Notes: generated from the letters alone by a model not told the origin. A stretch of DNA of 64,000 bases from Halobacillus alkaliphilus (GCF_900113125.1 NZ_FOOG01000001.1:186001-250000), one strand, 5' to 3'. Numbered from the stretch's first letter, positions 34,084 through 44,822 are shown. Numbers and translations: made by a program.

Positions 34084-35445
34084 TTAACCGAGAACCTTCT
34101 TGATGATAGTTAATCCAAAAGAGGAGCCTGGATACCTGAATTTCTGGTCGAACTTTGTCGTTTGTTTCGTAATACTCTTCAAATGGGTGAAGGTGTCAAA
34201 ACTTGCTTGTCCGTGATAACTTCCCATTCCACTCTCTCCAACTCCTCCAAAAGGAAGGTGGGGGTTTAAAATATGGTATAGGGTGTCATTAATACAGCCG
34301 CCTCCAAATGGAATGGAGGTCATAATTTCTTCCTGCTCTGCTTCGCTTTCTCCGAAGTAATAGAGAGCTAGTGGTTTTGGACGGCTATTCACTTGGCTGA
34401 TCACCTCTGATAAATGATCAAACGCCAATATCGGAAGAATGGGACCGAATATTTCCTCCTGCATGACAGGGTCAGACCAATTCACCTGGTCCAGAATAGT
34501 AGGTTCAATCATTTGACGCTTTTCATCTAAAGAGCCACCGGAAACCACCGTTCCTGCATCTAGATAGGAAGAAATTCGGTCAAAGTGCTGGTCGTTCACA
34601 ATTTTTACATAATCTGGATTCTCCAAAGGCCGCTCCCCATAAAATTCATGGATATATTTTTTCATGGCCTTAATCAGTGGTGCTTTAACTTCATGGTGGA
34701 CGAGCAAGTAATCAGGAGCAATGCATGTTTGGCCAGCATTCGTAAATTTACCCCATACAATTCGTTTGGCAGCAAGGTCGATCGCTGCGTCTTTATTAAC
34801 AATTGCGGGACTCTTACCACCCAGTTCTAAAGTCACGGGGATTAATTGTTTACTGGCCTTCTCCATAATCTTTCTTCCTACAGGAACGCTCCCCGTAAAA
34901 AAGACATAATCAAGTGGCTGTTCCATTAGTTCTTGCGTTACTTCTTTACCCCCTTCGACTACAGCAATGTAGTTAGGCGAAAAGTACTGTTCTACCATTT
35001 TTTTAATGACCCACGAAACTGTTGGAGTAAGTTCAGATGGTTTAATGATAACGGTATTACCTGCCGCAATAGCCCCGAGCACTGGAGCCAGGGCCAGTTG
35101 AAACGGGTAGTTCCAGGGAGCGATGATAAGAACCGTTCCGTAAGCTTCCTTATAAATCAAATTTTTAGAACCTTTATGGGTTAAAGGTGCTTTGACCTTT
35201 TGAGGAGCCATCCATTGTTTAAGGTGTTTTAGATGGTGATCAATTTCGCTTTTCAAAAGCGCGATTTCTGAAACGTACGCTTCAAATTCAGATTTATTTA
35301 AATCAAATTTCAATGCCTCAATGATCGGTTTTTCAAACGTGCGAATCATTTTTTTCATGCGCAAAAGCTGATCCCTTCGGAACTGATAACTTCTTGTGTG
35401 ACCTTCTTCATACCACCGTTTTTGCTGTTGAACAACGGTTTGCAT
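34084..35445 (-). CDS. Class 3-type aldehyde dehydrogenase (YwdH-like)
   Basis: 453 aa NAD(P)-dependent enzyme of the shorter fatty/aromatic aldehyde dehydrogenase type. The catalytic Glu lies in VTLELGGKSPAIV and the catalytic Cys in NAGQTCIAPDYL; PWNYPFQLALAPVLGAIAAG and the C-terminal NPHLPFGGVGESGMGSYHG are further signatures. ATG 35445 has AGGAGG at 35453-35458, which overlaps the stop of the upstream RNase Z gene, so the two are co-transcribed. The longer start at 35463 would include that site. Substrate unknown. Confidence 0.9.
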   Translation of the reverse strand: MQTVVQQQKRWYEEGHTRSYQFRRDQLLRMKKMIRTFEKPIIEALKFDLNKSEFEAYVSEIALLKSEIDHHLKHLKQWMAPQKVKAPLTHKGSKNLIYKEAYGTVLIIAPWNYPFQLALAPVLGAIAAGNTVIIKPSELTPTVSWVIKKMVEQYFSPNYIAVVEGGKEVTQELMEQPLDYVFFTGSVPVGRKIMEKASKQLIPVTLELGGKSPAIVNKDAAIDLAAKRIVWGKFTNAGQTCIAPDYLLVHHEVKAPLIKAMKKYIHEFYGERPLENPDYVKIVNDQHFDRISSYLDAGTVVSGGSLDEKRQMIEPTILDQVNWSDPVMQEEIFGPILPILAFDHLSEVISQVNSRPKPLALYYFGESEAEQEEIMTSIPFGGGCINDTLYHILNPHLPFGGVGESGMGSYHGQASFDTFTHLKSITKQTTKFDQKFRYPGSSFGLTIIKKVLG

Positions 35446-35459
35446 CACAATTTCCTCCT

Positions 35460-36386
35460 TCACGTAATACGTGTAATTGGGTACTGAAAAAAATCATACG
35501 CGATTTTTGTATGAGCAAATATATCTCTTGCTTCTGTTTCAAGCTGCTTCAGTGCGCTCCCCTGATAGCGTGAGGAGATATGATTGAGAATAAGCTCTCT
35601 TACATTTGCTTCTTTGGCAAGAGTAGCGGCCTGATGTACCGTGGAGTGAAAGTAATCATAGGCCATTTGATTTTCATCACTGGCGAAAGTAGCTTCATGA
35701 ACAAGTACATCTGAATCTTTAACTTTATATTTTAAATCAGGGATGTAACGAGTATCTCCGAGAATTGATACTTTTCTACCTTTTTTAGGAGGTCCTAAAA
35801 CATCTTTTCTATAAATGACCTGTCCATTATCCAAGCGCGTTTGAGATTGACTTTTAATTAATTGGTAAATGGGTCCAGGGTCAAGACCCAGCTCTTTAAG
35901 TTTAGATGGTTTTAGTTCCCCGATTTTGTCTTTTTCCGTTAGAACATAACCATAGCTTTCCAGTCCGTGCTGCAGGGAAATGGCTTCGACTACAAACTGG
36001 TCGTCTTCAAATAGAATGCCTTCTTCGACTTCCTCAACATAAAGAGGATAGCGCAAATGTGTGCCGCTAATCTGCAGACTGATATCGATGTACTCTTTTA
36101 ATCCCCTCGGGCCGTAAACGGTTACAGGAGTTTCGCCCCCCTGGAAAGAACGGCTGCTCAGCAGGCCGGGAAGCCCGTAAATATGATCACCGTGAAGGTG
36201 AGTAATAAATATAACCTCGATTCTTCTTGGTCTTAGATTTGTATGTAAGATCTGTTGCTGCGTTCCTTCTCCGCAATCAAATATCCAAGTGGTTCCACGT
36301 TCTTCCAACATGCGGAGGGCAAGGGAAGAAACATTTCTTTCCTTTGACGGAACCCCGGATCCTGTACCTAAAAAAAATAGTTCCAT
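35460..36386 (-). CDS. rnz: Ribonuclease Z
   Basis: 308 aa metallo-beta-lactamase-fold endonuclease that trims tRNA 3' ends. The zinc motif is [16 protein letters not shown]; upstream is the N-terminal [18 protein letters not shown] and toward the C-terminus [11 protein letters not shown] and [11 protein letters not shown]. All zinc ligands appear intact, and the length equals the B. subtilis enzyme (YqjK). Minus-strand AGGAGGGAG precedes ATG 36386. It is followed by the aldehyde dehydrogenase in an operon, an arrangement not found at this locus in B. subtilis. Confidence 0.95.
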   Translation of the reverse strand: MELFFLGTGSGVPSKERNVSSLALRMLEERGTTWIFDCGEGTQQQILHTNLRPRRIEVIFITHLHGDHIYGLPGLLSSRSFQGGETPVTVYGPRGLKEYIDISLQISGTHLRYPLYVEEVEEGILFEDDQFVVEAISLQHGLESYGYVLTEKDKIGELKPSKLKELGLDPGPIYQLIKSQSQTRLDNGQVIYRKDVLGPPKKGRKVSILGDTRYIPDLKYKVKDSDVLVHEATFASDENQMAYDYFHSTVHQAATLAKEANVRELILNHISSRYQGSALKQLETEARDIFAHTKIAYDFFQYPITRIT

Positions 36387-36636
36387 TTAGAACTCCCTCC
36401 TACTAATCACATCATACCACCTCAAGCCTTTTAACACACTTCCTATAAGAGAAATGTTACCTATGAATGTTCAATCAATATAGGGAGAGGCTATTTTAAA
36501 CATGGTTATTAATTTTTTGTAGTTTTCCTATTATAGACTTGTCTTTTGGAAGATACGAATTGAAGTTATTAATTAAAATAGCTTTTTTAAGTCCTGCATG
36601 AGTCAGGGTCACAGGAGTTTGCTGATATAAAATGAT

Positions 36637-37653
36637 TTACCACGCTCTGGTATATTGTCTTGGTCCTTCAAGTTTGTACCCAAGTTCATCTGCTGCTTGT
36701 TTTGGCCAGTAAGGGTTTTTTAACAGTGCCCGTGCTAAGAAGATAAGATCCGCGCGTTCATTTCGTAAGATTTCTTCTGCCTGGTTACCGCTTGTAATCA
36801 GTCCAACCGCTCCGGTGTCAATTCCTGCTTCAACTTTAATCTTCTCGGCATATTTAACTTGATAACCCGGATATGGATCGATAGGTGCGGGCACTACTCC
36901 GCCAGAGCTCACATCAATCAAATCAACACCTTGAGCTTTCATTTTTTCAGCAAAGTAAATAAAATCCTCCATTTTATTTCCATTTTCATGATATTCTGCG
37001 CCTGAAATTCTAACGAACAATGGTCCTGTCCATGTTTCTCGCACAGCATCAATGATTTCGGATAAGAATCTATAACGTTTCTCACGTGAACCACCATATT
37101 TATCACTCCGGAAATTGGTGAGAGGAGACAAAAACTGGTTAATTAAATATCCATGCGCCCCGTGGAGCTCAATAACATCAAACCCTGCCTCTTTTGCACG
37201 TTTCGCCCCTTCTTTAAAAGATTGAACCGTCGAACTTACTTGCTGTTCATCCATTTCCACAGGTGTTTTTAGGGACTCACTAAAGGGTGCAGCGCTTGGA
37301 GCATATATCTCACTATCCAAATTAGCTTTCCGGCCTGCATGAGCAAGCTGGATTCCGGCTTTTGCTCCATGCCGGTGAATGGCTTCAGTCAAAGTAGATA
37401 GACCTTCATTATGATTATCAGACCAGATTCCAAGGTCTTCATGTGATATTCGTCCTTCAGGAGTCACCGATGTGGCTTCAGTCATAACAAGACCAACTTG
37501 GCCGGCAGCTCGGCTTTCATAATGGGCTAAGTGAAAAGGTTGAGTATGACCATCCTGATTATGTGAAGAATACATACACATAGGTGACATAACTATCCTG
37601 TTTTTAAGAGTCACATTTTTGATTGTATAGGGTGAAAATAATAAGTTTTTCAA
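36637..37653 (-). CDS. namA: NADPH dehydrogenase NamA (YqjM), Old Yellow Enzyme family
   Basis: 338 aa FMN enzyme that reduces the C=C bond of electrophilic enals and nitro compounds. It begins [20 protein letters not shown] followed by PMCMYSS, including the YqjM-type active-site Cys, and contains [19 protein letters not shown] and [14 protein letters not shown]. Same length as B. subtilis YqjM. It lies two bases after the glycosyltransferase stop, so it is the last gene of a GDPD-glycosyltransferase-namA operon on the minus strand. Confidence 0.93.
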   Translation of the reverse strand: MKNLLFSPYTIKNVTLKNRIVMSPMCMYSSHNQDGHTQPFHLAHYESRAAGQVGLVMTEATSVTPEGRISHEDLGIWSDNHNEGLSTLTEAIHRHGAKAGIQLAHAGRKANLDSEIYAPSAAPFSESLKTPVEMDEQQVSSTVQSFKEGAKRAKEAGFDVIELHGAHGYLINQFLSPLTNFRSDKYGGSREKRYRFLSEIIDAVRETWTGPLFVRISGAEYHENGNKMEDFIYFAEKMKAQGVDLIDVSSGGVVPAPIDPYPGYQVKYAEKIKVEAGIDTGAVGLITSGNQAEEILRNERADLIFLARALLKNPYWPKQAADELGYKLEGPRQYTRAW

Positions 37654-37655
37654 AA

Positions 37656-38810
37656 CTATTCCTCCTCAGAGTTGCGATAATATTTCTTAAGCTCCTTTAA
37701 TGAATAGTGACTGCCACGCCATACAATACCGCCTCTAAGAAAGGTTAGAAGCAGTGCTCTAGAGAGCATATAAATAAATAACACAGCGAAAATGGGCAGT
37801 CCGAAAACAATCCAGTTGGAATATGTAGTAAGATGCCGCATGGTTAACGCATATAAATAAAATAACAAAACGATGGTAAAAGCACTAATCATTTGAAGTG
37901 GAAGACGGCTGCTCCAAATGGTGATAAACGGAAGAAGTTGAGAAGTAAATACACCTGCGATGGCTAGTAGAGCAAACAAAACAGAATAATTTAAGCCGGC
38001 AAACGCGTTTTTTTCGAAACCTTTGAAAGCAGATGGAAGATCAGGATACCACTCCACAGACAAGCTTCGTAGTGCGGTCACAAGGCTCTGTCTGTAGCCT
38101 GAATTCTTGATGCGCTGACCCATAGCAAGATCATCATCCGGACGTAAACGAATCGCATGGTGGCCTCCGATGCCCTGGTAGCAGGCGTTAGTCAGGAGTT
38201 GAAAAGCACCTACACCCATGCCCCCTTTTTTAGAGGGATGATTAGCTGTCCAGGGTCGTTTTAAATATCCAAATCCAAAAAGAAAGAAGGAAATTAACCC
38301 TTTTAGAAAAAAAGAACCGGCCCTGAGATTGGGGGCAGCGGTTAAATGATCCAGGTTTTCATTTTTTAAGAAGGTGATGGCTTGGGAGACGACATTTCCA
38401 TGGAAGGAGATGTCCGCATCTGTAAACAATAAGTAAGTGCCCTTAGCCTGTTGCGCTCCTATGTGCAGGGCGTGGTTCTTACCCAGCCATCCAGATGGTA
38501 ATGTCTCAATCGTGATAGAGTGTACATTTGCATGATGAACAGCGAGATTTTCGATAATGGAGCCAGTCGAGTCAGTTGAGCGATCATTAACGGCGAGGAT
38601 TTCAAGATTTACGTATTTTTGACCCAGAAGGGTTTCGATAGTCTGTTTAATGGATTTTTCTTCATCTTTAGCAGCAATAATAACGGAAATCATTGAGTTT
38701 TCATCCCTGAAGGGTAGATGGTCAATTGCAGGCAGGGTTTTAAATCCTTTATGAAAATCAACAAGGACGATGACCCAAAATAAGAAGATAATCGTTAATA
38801 GCCAGAACAT
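37656..38810 (-). CDS. Membrane-bound family 2 glycosyltransferase
   Basis: 384 aa. One N-terminal membrane helix, a GT-A domain with [34 protein letters not shown] and the DxD motif in [10 protein letters not shown], and the downstream [14 protein letters not shown] acceptor region; three to four C-terminal membrane helices follow. The layout resembles carotenoid or lipid glycosyltransferases of the CrtQ type, but no carotenoid genes are nearby. Start ATG overlaps the upstream GDPD stop by one base (TAATG), indicating coupling to a lipid-headgroup enzyme. Donor and acceptor unknown. Confidence 0.85.
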   Translation of the reverse strand: MFWLLTIIFLFWVIVLVDFHKGFKTLPAIDHLPFRDENSMISVIIAAKDEEKSIKQTIETLLGQKYVNLEILAVNDRSTDSTGSIIENLAVHHANVHSITIETLPSGWLGKNHALHIGAQQAKGTYLLFTDADISFHGNVVSQAITFLKNENLDHLTAAPNLRAGSFFLKGLISFFLFGFGYLKRPWTANHPSKKGGMGVGAFQLLTNACYQGIGGHHAIRLRPDDDLAMGQRIKNSGYRQSLVTALRSLSVEWYPDLPSAFKGFEKNAFAGLNYSVLFALLAIAGVFTSQLLPFITIWSSRLPLQMISAFTIVLLFYLYALTMRHLTTYSNWIVFGLPIFAVLFIYMLSRALLLTFLRGGIVWRGSHYSLKELKKYYRNSEEE

Positions 38811-39565
38811 TAGAAGAACCCTTTCCTGTTGTTATGAATAAGCTTTCGATATTCCAGTGCCTGGTTAGGAAAATCAGTAAAAATACCGTCAATTCCTAAT
38901 TGATAGCATTTCTTCATATGAGAAGGGCGATTGACCGTATAGACGCGCAGATTTAACTTTTCTTTATGGCAGCTTTTGACTAACTTTTTATCTAATAAAC
39001 GATGCTTAACATGAAGAGCATCTGCTCCTAAAGACTTTGCATAGTCTGGGAGGTTAATCATCTTAGTAGAGGTTAGAAAAGCCGTTTTAATTGAAGGGTT
39101 AATCTGCTTCATACGGAGAATGGTGTCAGAATTAAAACTGGAAATAACGGTCCGTTCGACCACCTCATATTTTTTTAGCGCTTCATATACAATTCTTTCA
39201 ATGTCTTTATATTCAATTACATTAGTTTTTAATTCTGCATTAAGAAACATAGGCTGCTCCTTGAACCAGCGAAGGAATTCGTCTAATGTTACAATATAAC
39301 AATCAGAAAATTCTGGGGAAAACCAGCTTCCAGCATCAAGCAGGCGCAGTTCTGTGTATGTATAATCCTGTACAAATCCCGTGCCATTTGTTGTCCTGCG
39401 TAAGTTTTCATCATGAATAAGCACTGGAATTTGATCTTTTGTTAACTGAATGTCTGTTTCAATCCCTTCGGCTTGAGCGGAGCGCGCTAATTCGAAAGCG
39501 GGCATAGTATTTTCCGGTGCAAGGGAGCTTGCTCCCCGGTGAGCGTAAATAAGCGTTGTATTCAT
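38810..39565 (-). CDS. Glycerophosphodiester phosphodiesterase
   Basis: 251 aa GDPD-fold enzyme that splits glycerophosphodiesters to glycerol 3-phosphate and alcohol. The catalytic pair is in YAHRGASSLAPENTMPAF; then GIETDIQLTKDQIPVLIHD, LNAELKTN and the C-terminal GIDGIFTDFP. No signal peptide, so probably cytoplasmic, like YqiK of B. subtilis. ATG 39565 is chosen because GAGAGGTG lies seven bases upstream; GTG 39574 overlaps that site. It heads the three-gene minus-strand operon and is divergent from the RocB-like gene. Confidence 0.9.
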   Translation of the reverse strand: MNTTLIYAHRGASSLAPENTMPAFELARSAQAEGIETDIQLTKDQIPVLIHDENLRRTTNGTGFVQDYTYTELRLLDAGSWFSPEFSDCYIVTLDEFLRWFKEQPMFLNAELKTNVIEYKDIERIVYEALKKYEVVERTVISSFNSDTILRMKQINPSIKTAFLTSTKMINLPDYAKSLGADALHVKHRLLDKKLVKSCHKEKLNLRVYTVNRPSHMKKCYQLGIDGIFTDFPNQALEYRKLIHNNRKGFF

Positions 39566-39646
39566 AAAGTTCACCTCTCATTCAGGTTGGACCTTGAGTT
39601 TGATTGTGTTCGAAAAACCAGAAAAAGTCAATAAGGAGTGTAAAAC

Positions 39647-41263
39647 ATGGGACAGTGGCAGACAAAAAAGCAGTTAACCGATCTACTATGTTCACTAGTG
39701 GAATATCCAAGTATTACAGGGAGTAATGCTGAGATCGCAGTTATTGAATACTTATATTATATTTTAGAAGATCGTAAATATTATCAGGCTCATCCTGAAC
39801 ACTTAAATCTTCATCCTTTGGATGACGGGCGACAGCTGTTAACTGCCCTTGTAAAACAAGGAGAAGCAAAAGATACAATCGTTCTTATTGCCCACGCAGA
39901 TGTGGTAGGCGTCGAAGATTATGGATCCTGGCAGAATCTGGCTTTTCATCCAAAAGAACTAACACAGGAGCTTCATAAAAACCCTGGAGTACTACCTAAG
40001 GATGCAGCCAAAGATTTATTGACAGGAGAGTGGTTGTTCGGCCGTGGAATTATGGATATGAAAGCAGGATTAACCTTGCACCTTTCACTACTGGAAAAAG
40101 CAATGGAAGGCGAGTTTGATGGAAATTTACTACTTGTAGCCGTACCTGATGAGGAAGTAAATTCAGAAGGAATGCTAGCTGCTTTGCCGGCTCTTGCAGA
40201 GATGAAAGATAAAGAAAATCTGAATTATAAAACAGCCATCAATGGAGAGCCAATGTTTAGCAAATACCCTGGTGATCCAGCTAATTACCTCTATACGGGA
40301 TCGATTGGAAAAACGCTTCCTGGTTTCTTTTGTTACGGGAAAGAAACACATGCCGGTGAACCTTTCGCTGGTCTAAATGCTAACTTGATGATTAGCTATA
40401 TTGCTCAGGAGATGGAGTTGAACGAAACTTTTATTGAGCAGGTAGATGGAGAGAGAACACCCCCTCCTATTAGTCTGATGCAGCGTGACTTAAAGCATCA
40501 TTATTCCGTTCAAACGCCTCAGTCTGCTGTAGCTATGTATAATGTTTTATATATGAAGCAGACGATTGAACAGTTGAACGAAAAATTGTTACTGGCTGCT
40601 CAGCGTGCGCGCGCTAAAATTATCAACCATTACCACCATCAGGCCTCTTTTTATTTAGAAGGCACGCAAACGTCGAATTTTTCACCGGAAATTCAGATTC
40701 TGACTTACGAACAATTGTACAAAGAAGCAGTAGACCGGTATGGAACGAGGGAAGTGGAGCGTCGTCAAAATCGTTTAATTAATCAACGAGATGAAGGGGA
40801 CCGTGATTTTTCTACCAGTCTTGTGCAAAATCTTGCTTCATTATGTAAAGATATCAGTCCAATGATTGTTTTATTCTACAGCCCTCCTTTCTATCCATCT
40901 GTGTCTTCTCACCATGACCCGCTTATTCAAAGCGGCGCGAAAAAGGCTATTGATACAGCTCGCAACAAATTTGGGGTAAACTTGACTGAAGTGGAATATT
41001 TCACAGGGCTTTCCGATTTGAGCTTTATTGGACCAGTATCGATGAAATCTTCCATTGATCATTTACTTAATCAGATGCCTATACAAGGAAAAGGATATGA
41101 ATTGCCTGCTAAAATTATGGAAACCATTACGATGCCTATCATTAATATTGGGCCACGTGGCAGAGACGCCCACCAGTGGACGGAGCGACTTGAATTAACT
41201 TACAGTTTTGATAAGCTTCCAAAGATCTTAACGGAAACAATCCATCATTTTTTTAATTCATAA
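39647..41263 (+). CDS. RocB/YqjN-like M20 peptidase family protein
   Basis: 538 aa. It contains the dinuclear-zinc segments of M20 enzymes: IVLIAHADVVGVEDYGSW, FGRGIMDMKAGLTLHL and AVPDEEVNSEGM, and ends with NIGPRGRDAHQWTERL. The length and the family match RocB-type proteins, linked to arginine degradation in B. subtilis but without a proven reaction. By position (after yqjM) it is the YqjN counterpart. AAGGAGTG precedes ATG 39647. It faces the AbgT gene across a shared terminator. Confidence 0.85.
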   Translation: MGQWQTKKQLTDLLCSLVEYPSITGSNAEIAVIEYLYYILEDRKYYQAHPEHLNLHPLDDGRQLLTALVKQGEAKDTIVLIAHADVVGVEDYGSWQNLAFHPKELTQELHKNPGVLPKDAAKDLLTGEWLFGRGIMDMKAGLTLHLSLLEKAMEGEFDGNLLLVAVPDEEVNSEGMLAALPALAEMKDKENLNYKTAINGEPMFSKYPGDPANYLYTGSIGKTLPGFFCYGKETHAGEPFAGLNANLMISYIAQEMELNETFIEQVDGERTPPPISLMQRDLKHHYSVQTPQSAVAMYNVLYMKQTIEQLNEKLLLAAQRARAKIINHYHHQASFYLEGTQTSNFSPEIQILTYEQLYKEAVDRYGTREVERRQNRLINQRDEGDRDFSTSLVQNLASLCKDISPMIVLFYSPPFYPSVSSHHDPLIQSGAKKAIDTARNKFGVNLTEVEYFTGLSDLSFIGPVSMKSSIDHLLNQMPIQGKGYELPAKIMETITMPIINIGPRGRDAHQWTERLELTYSFDKLPKILTETIHHFFNS

Positions 41264-41297
41264 AAATGTCCGGATGCTGCCAGCATCCGGACGTTTG
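41262..41297. terminator. Bidirectional terminator
   Basis: GTCCGGATGCTG pairs with CAGCATCCGGAC between convergent genes, with A-rich and T-rich flanks. Confidence 0.88.
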
Positions 41298-41302
41298 TCG
41301 TG

Positions 41303-42832
41303 TTAATTGTTCGGTTCATAAAAGAATCCTGCATCTGGACCAATCGGATATCCAGTCAGCATCCATATGAACAGCATAACGACCCAAATAATAAAGAAAC
41401 CAATAGAATAAGGGAGCATGGTCGAAATCAGGGTTCCGATTCCTACATTTTTATCGTACTTTTGAGCAAAAGCAATTACAATGGCGAAGTATGGCATCAA
41501 TGGTGAAATAATGTTTGTAGTTGAATCGGCAATTCTATACGCTAAAGTAGTCAGCTCAGGTGAGTAGCCAAGCTGCATCATTAACGGAACAAAAACCGGT
41601 GCCATAATCGCCCATTTTGCGGATGAGCTTCCTATAAACAAGTTAATGAAAGCCGCCACAAATATGAACGCGATAATCAAACCAATTCCATTCAAACCAA
41701 TAGCATCCAAGAATTCCGCTCCACTTACAGCGATTACTTTCCCCATGTTGGTATGCGTGAAATAAGCAACAAATTGCCCTGCCGTGAAAGCTAGAACAAT
41801 ATACATTCCCATGGTCGCCATAGTTTCTGACATTTGATTGGCGACATCTTTATCATTCTTAATTTCCTTTGTTATCTTTCCATACACCAAACCGGGAATA
41901 AAGAAAATGAGCAGGATAATGGGCACAAGACTATGGAAGAAAGGGGAGGCAAGAAAGTCATCAGGATTTCTCATAGGACCCCAAGAAGGGACGACGAGAA
42001 GAGACAACAGTCCGATTGTGATGATCAGCGCCAGAAGTGCTCCAAGCATTCCTTTCTTTTCAAGTTTTGTTACATAGTTGACCTCTTCTTCAACTCCACC
42101 CTGGTAATTTCCAAGTCTTGGTTCAACAAGTTTATCTGTTATGAGTGTCCCAACAAGAGTAAGCACAAAAACAGACACTATCATAAAATAATAGTTCATG
42201 GTGTAAAGAATGTTTTCTGCGTATGCAGGGTCAATGGTTTTGGCGGCCTCTTTTGTTAACTCACCGAGTAAGGGATCCAGCGAAGTAAGGAGTAAGTTAG
42301 CGCTGAACCCTGCGGATACACCGGCAAATGCTGCGGCTAATCCTGCTAAAGGATGACGGCCTAAACCAGCAAATAGGACAGCACCGAGAGGCGTGAGCAC
42401 CACGTAACCTGCGTCTGCAGCCATGCTTGACATGATACCTCCAAATACCAGAGCAGCCGTCATTAAGGAACGTGGCACAGATGTAACCAGCCCTCTTAGC
42501 ATTGCGCTGATAAGACCGGACCTTTCAGCCACTCCAATTCCGAGCATCGTAACTAGAACGGTTCCGAGTGGAGCGAAACCTACAAAGTTCTCTACCATAC
42601 TTTCAAAAATGTATTTGATTCCTTCGCTAGATAATAAATTGGTAACTTCAAGAGTATCTCCCGTTGCAGGATCTTCTACTTGAATACCAAGGGTTGAAAA
42701 AATCCAGGATGCTAGTATGACAAGAAAAGCAAATATAGCAAATAACGTTACTGGGTGGGGGAGTTTGTTACCCACATGTTCAATCCAGTCCAGTATCCGA
42801 ACGGTACGACTTCTATTTTCTTGGTGTTCCAT
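41303..42832 (-). CDS. AbgT-family transporter
   Basis: 509 aa with about 10-12 membrane helices. The N-terminus LDWIEHVGNKLPHPVTLFAI is the family hallmark; further markers are GIGVAERSGLISAMLRGLV and the hairpin segment INLFIGSSSAKWAIMAPVF with PFVPLMMQ-like sequence after it. AbgT proteins import p-aminobenzoyl-glutamate in E. coli or export sulfonamide-like compounds in other bacteria; direction is not predictable here. GGAGGAAAC precedes ATG 42832. Its gene converges on the RocB-like peptidase gene, and a peptidase-transporter link is possible. Confidence 0.92.
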   Translation of the reverse strand: MEHQENRSRTVRILDWIEHVGNKLPHPVTLFAIFAFLVILASWIFSTLGIQVEDPATGDTLEVTNLLSSEGIKYIFESMVENFVGFAPLGTVLVTMLGIGVAERSGLISAMLRGLVTSVPRSLMTAALVFGGIMSSMAADAGYVVLTPLGAVLFAGLGRHPLAGLAAAFAGVSAGFSANLLLTSLDPLLGELTKEAAKTIDPAYAENILYTMNYYFMIVSVFVLTLVGTLITDKLVEPRLGNYQGGVEEEVNYVTKLEKKGMLGALLALIITIGLLSLLVVPSWGPMRNPDDFLASPFFHSLVPIILLIFFIPGLVYGKITKEIKNDKDVANQMSETMATMGMYIVLAFTAGQFVAYFTHTNMGKVIAVSGAEFLDAIGLNGIGLIIAFIFVAAFINLFIGSSSAKWAIMAPVFVPLMMQLGYSPELTTLAYRIADSTTNIISPLMPYFAIVIAFAQKYDKNVGIGTLISTMLPYSIGFFIIWVVMLFIWMLTGYPIGPDAGFFYEPNN

Positions 42833-43054
42833 GAGTTTCCTCCTTAATATGACAAGACTGAAAATTTTACAATAACGCGTTAAAGTATAATAGCTTAAGA
42901 CATAGATTTGAAGACTTCTTGAAAATGTTTCACTAGAAAGAATATTATAAATTAAAAAAATAGTAGTGATATTTTTGAAATCAACAGGAATATATCAACA
43001 AAGCGTGCTACAATGATTATAAAATGAATGTTCATTCAGTTTGGAGGATTCCGA

Positions 43055-44020
43055 ATGAAAACCTTAAGAGATGCTATTTACCAAATAACACTTCCAACCC
43101 CTTATGCAGTGGGAGACGTACACCTCTACTTACTAAAAGGCGAGCGACTCACCCTGGTAGATGCAGGTGTGAAAACCGATGCTGCTTGGAATGAATTAAT
43201 AATTCAATTAAAAGAACTTGGATACAGCCCCGGTGATATAGATCAAATTGTACTAACGCATCACCATCCAGATCATATGGGATTGATCGAACATTTTCCT
43301 AATCTGACGACAGTTGCTGCTCACCCGAAGTTAAGACCATGGCTTGAAAGGGAAGAATCTTTCTTTTTGAGATACGAGGAATTTTTTTACCGTATGTATA
43401 AAGAATCTGGGGTGCCGGAGCAGTATTTAGGGTTGCTCAAATCCCTTCGTAAACCTTTGAAATGGAGCGCAGAAGGCAAATTGACAATTGAACTGGTGGA
43501 AGGAGACAGGATTCCAGGGCACGAGGAGTGGGTAACAATAGAGACCCCCGGACATGCTCAGAGTCATATTTCGTTTTATCGACAAGCTGATGGATCTTTT
43601 ATTGGCGGTGATCATCTGCTTGCTCATATCTCTTCCAACCCCCTGTTAGAACCACCATATGGCATGGAAAAAGACCGTCCCCGCCCCCTTCTGCAATACC
43701 GGGCTTCTCTGGGAAAATTATTGGATAAAAATATTCAAATGGTTTATCCGGGGCACGGAAAGACGTTTCAGAACACAGATGAACTAGTCATTCAGCGTCT
43801 TAAAAAGCAAGAGGAGCGTGCACTTAAAGTCCTGAATATGTTTGAAGAAAAGAGATTATGTGCATATGATGTATGCAGGCATTTGTTTCCTAAACATATA
43901 GAAAGTCAGTTTGGTCTGACGATGTCTGAAACGATTGGCCAGTTGGATTACTTAGAAAACAAAAAAGCAGTGGTCGCCGAATTTTCGGGTGAACAAAAAT
44001 ATTATTATGTAAACAGGTGA
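43055..44020 (+). CDS. MBL-fold metallo-hydrolase (YqjP-like)
   Basis: 321 aa. The metallo-beta-lactamase motif is LTHHHPDHMGLIEHFP; later ligands are in ETPGHAQSHISF, GGDHLLAHIS and VYPGHGKTF. A C-terminal extension of about 80 residues (RAL KVLNMFEEKRLCAYDVC and on) has winged-helix-like character. ATG 43055 follows TTGGAGGA; the ATG at 43028 would overlap it. It is followed eight bases later by the SDR gene, the same yqjP-yqjQ pair as in B. subtilis. Substrate unknown. Confidence 0.88.
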   Translation: MKTLRDAIYQITLPTPYAVGDVHLYLLKGERLTLVDAGVKTDAAWNELIIQLKELGYSPGDIDQIVLTHHHPDHMGLIEHFPNLTTVAAHPKLRPWLEREESFFLRYEEFFYRMYKESGVPEQYLGLLKSLRKPLKWSAEGKLTIELVEGDRIPGHEEWVTIETPGHAQSHISFYRQADGSFIGGDHLLAHISSNPLLEPPYGMEKDRPRPLLQYRASLGKLLDKNIQMVYPGHGKTFQNTDELVIQRLKKQEERALKVLNMFEEKRLCAYDVCRHLFPKHIESQFGLTMSETIGQLDYLENKKAVVAEFSGEQKYYYVNR

Positions 44021-44027
44021 TGGTTAT

Positions 44028-44822
44028 ATGAATGAATTGGTCAAAGATAAAAAAGTTTTAATAACGGGAGCTTCAAGTGGAATTGGTAAGTATTTAGCTA
44101 TTCATGTGGCGCGCGAAGGAGGCATACCTATTTTAGTTGCCAGGTCTGCCGATCGCCTTGCCATTATCAAAGAAAAAATAGAAGCTGTATTTTCCGTACC
44201 TTGTTACTGGTACAAAGCTGATTTATCTAACGATGCCGAATGGAAAGATGTTATTGATCAAATATGTTACGATCATGGATCGATTGATGGATTGATCAAC
44301 AATGCAGGGATGGCTGTTTTCGATCTGGTCTCAGAAGCAAAGTGGCAGGATATCGATCGAATGCTTTCCATTAACGTAAAATCCTTATTCCGAACTACTC
44401 ATCAACTGCTCCCTCATTTCCTGCAGCAAGGGAGAGGACACATAGTTAATATCGCTTCTCAAGCTGGCAAAATAGCGACTCCAAAGTCCTCTGTTTATGC
44501 CGCTACCAAACATGCTGTCATAGGTTTTACCAATGGGCTTAGGATGGAAGTGGAAAGTCAGGGAGTCTATGTGACTTCTGTGAACCTGGGGCCAGTACGT
44601 ACAAATTTCTTTAATCAGGCAGACCCTACAGGAGCCTATGAAAAAGCAGTAGATCGATTTATGCTGGATCCAAATAAAGTAGCGGCTGAAGTAGTTGGTC
44701 ATTTATTTACTCAGCAGAGAGAGATTAATATGCCTGGCTGGATGAATTCGGGCAGTAAAATGTATTCTCTCGCCCCTGCTTTTTTGGAAAAAGCAATGGA
44801 ACGCCAATTTAATAAAAAATAA
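44028..44822 (+). CDS. Short-chain dehydrogenase/reductase (YqjQ-like)
   Basis: 264 aa Rossmann enzyme. Cofactor loop LITGASSGIGKYLAI, structural NNAGMAVFD, catalytic Ser in VNIASQAGK and the YxxxK pair in VYAATKHAVIGF. Coenzyme preference and substrate are not evident. It follows yqjP with an eight-base gap, in which GGTGATGG provides a modest ribosome site for ATG 44028. No clear terminator follows. Confidence 0.9.
   Translation: MNELVKDKKVLITGASSGIGKYLAIHVAREGGIPILVARSADRLAIIKEKIEAVFSVPCYWYKADLSNDAEWKDVIDQICYDHGSIDGLINNAGMAVFDLVSEAKWQDIDRMLSINVKSLFRTTHQLLPHFLQQGRGHIVNIASQAGKIATPKSSVYAATKHAVIGFTNGLRMEVESQGVYVTSVNLGPVRTNFFNQADPTGAYEKAVDRFMLDPNKVAAEVVGHLFTQQREINMPGWMNSGSKMYSLAPAFLEKAMERQFNKK

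Noticed and set aside
41834-42259. 141-codon plus-strand frame opposite the AbgT gene
   Set aside because: Low-complexity, Lys/Arg/His-rich translation typical of the reverse of a membrane protein; no ribosome site.
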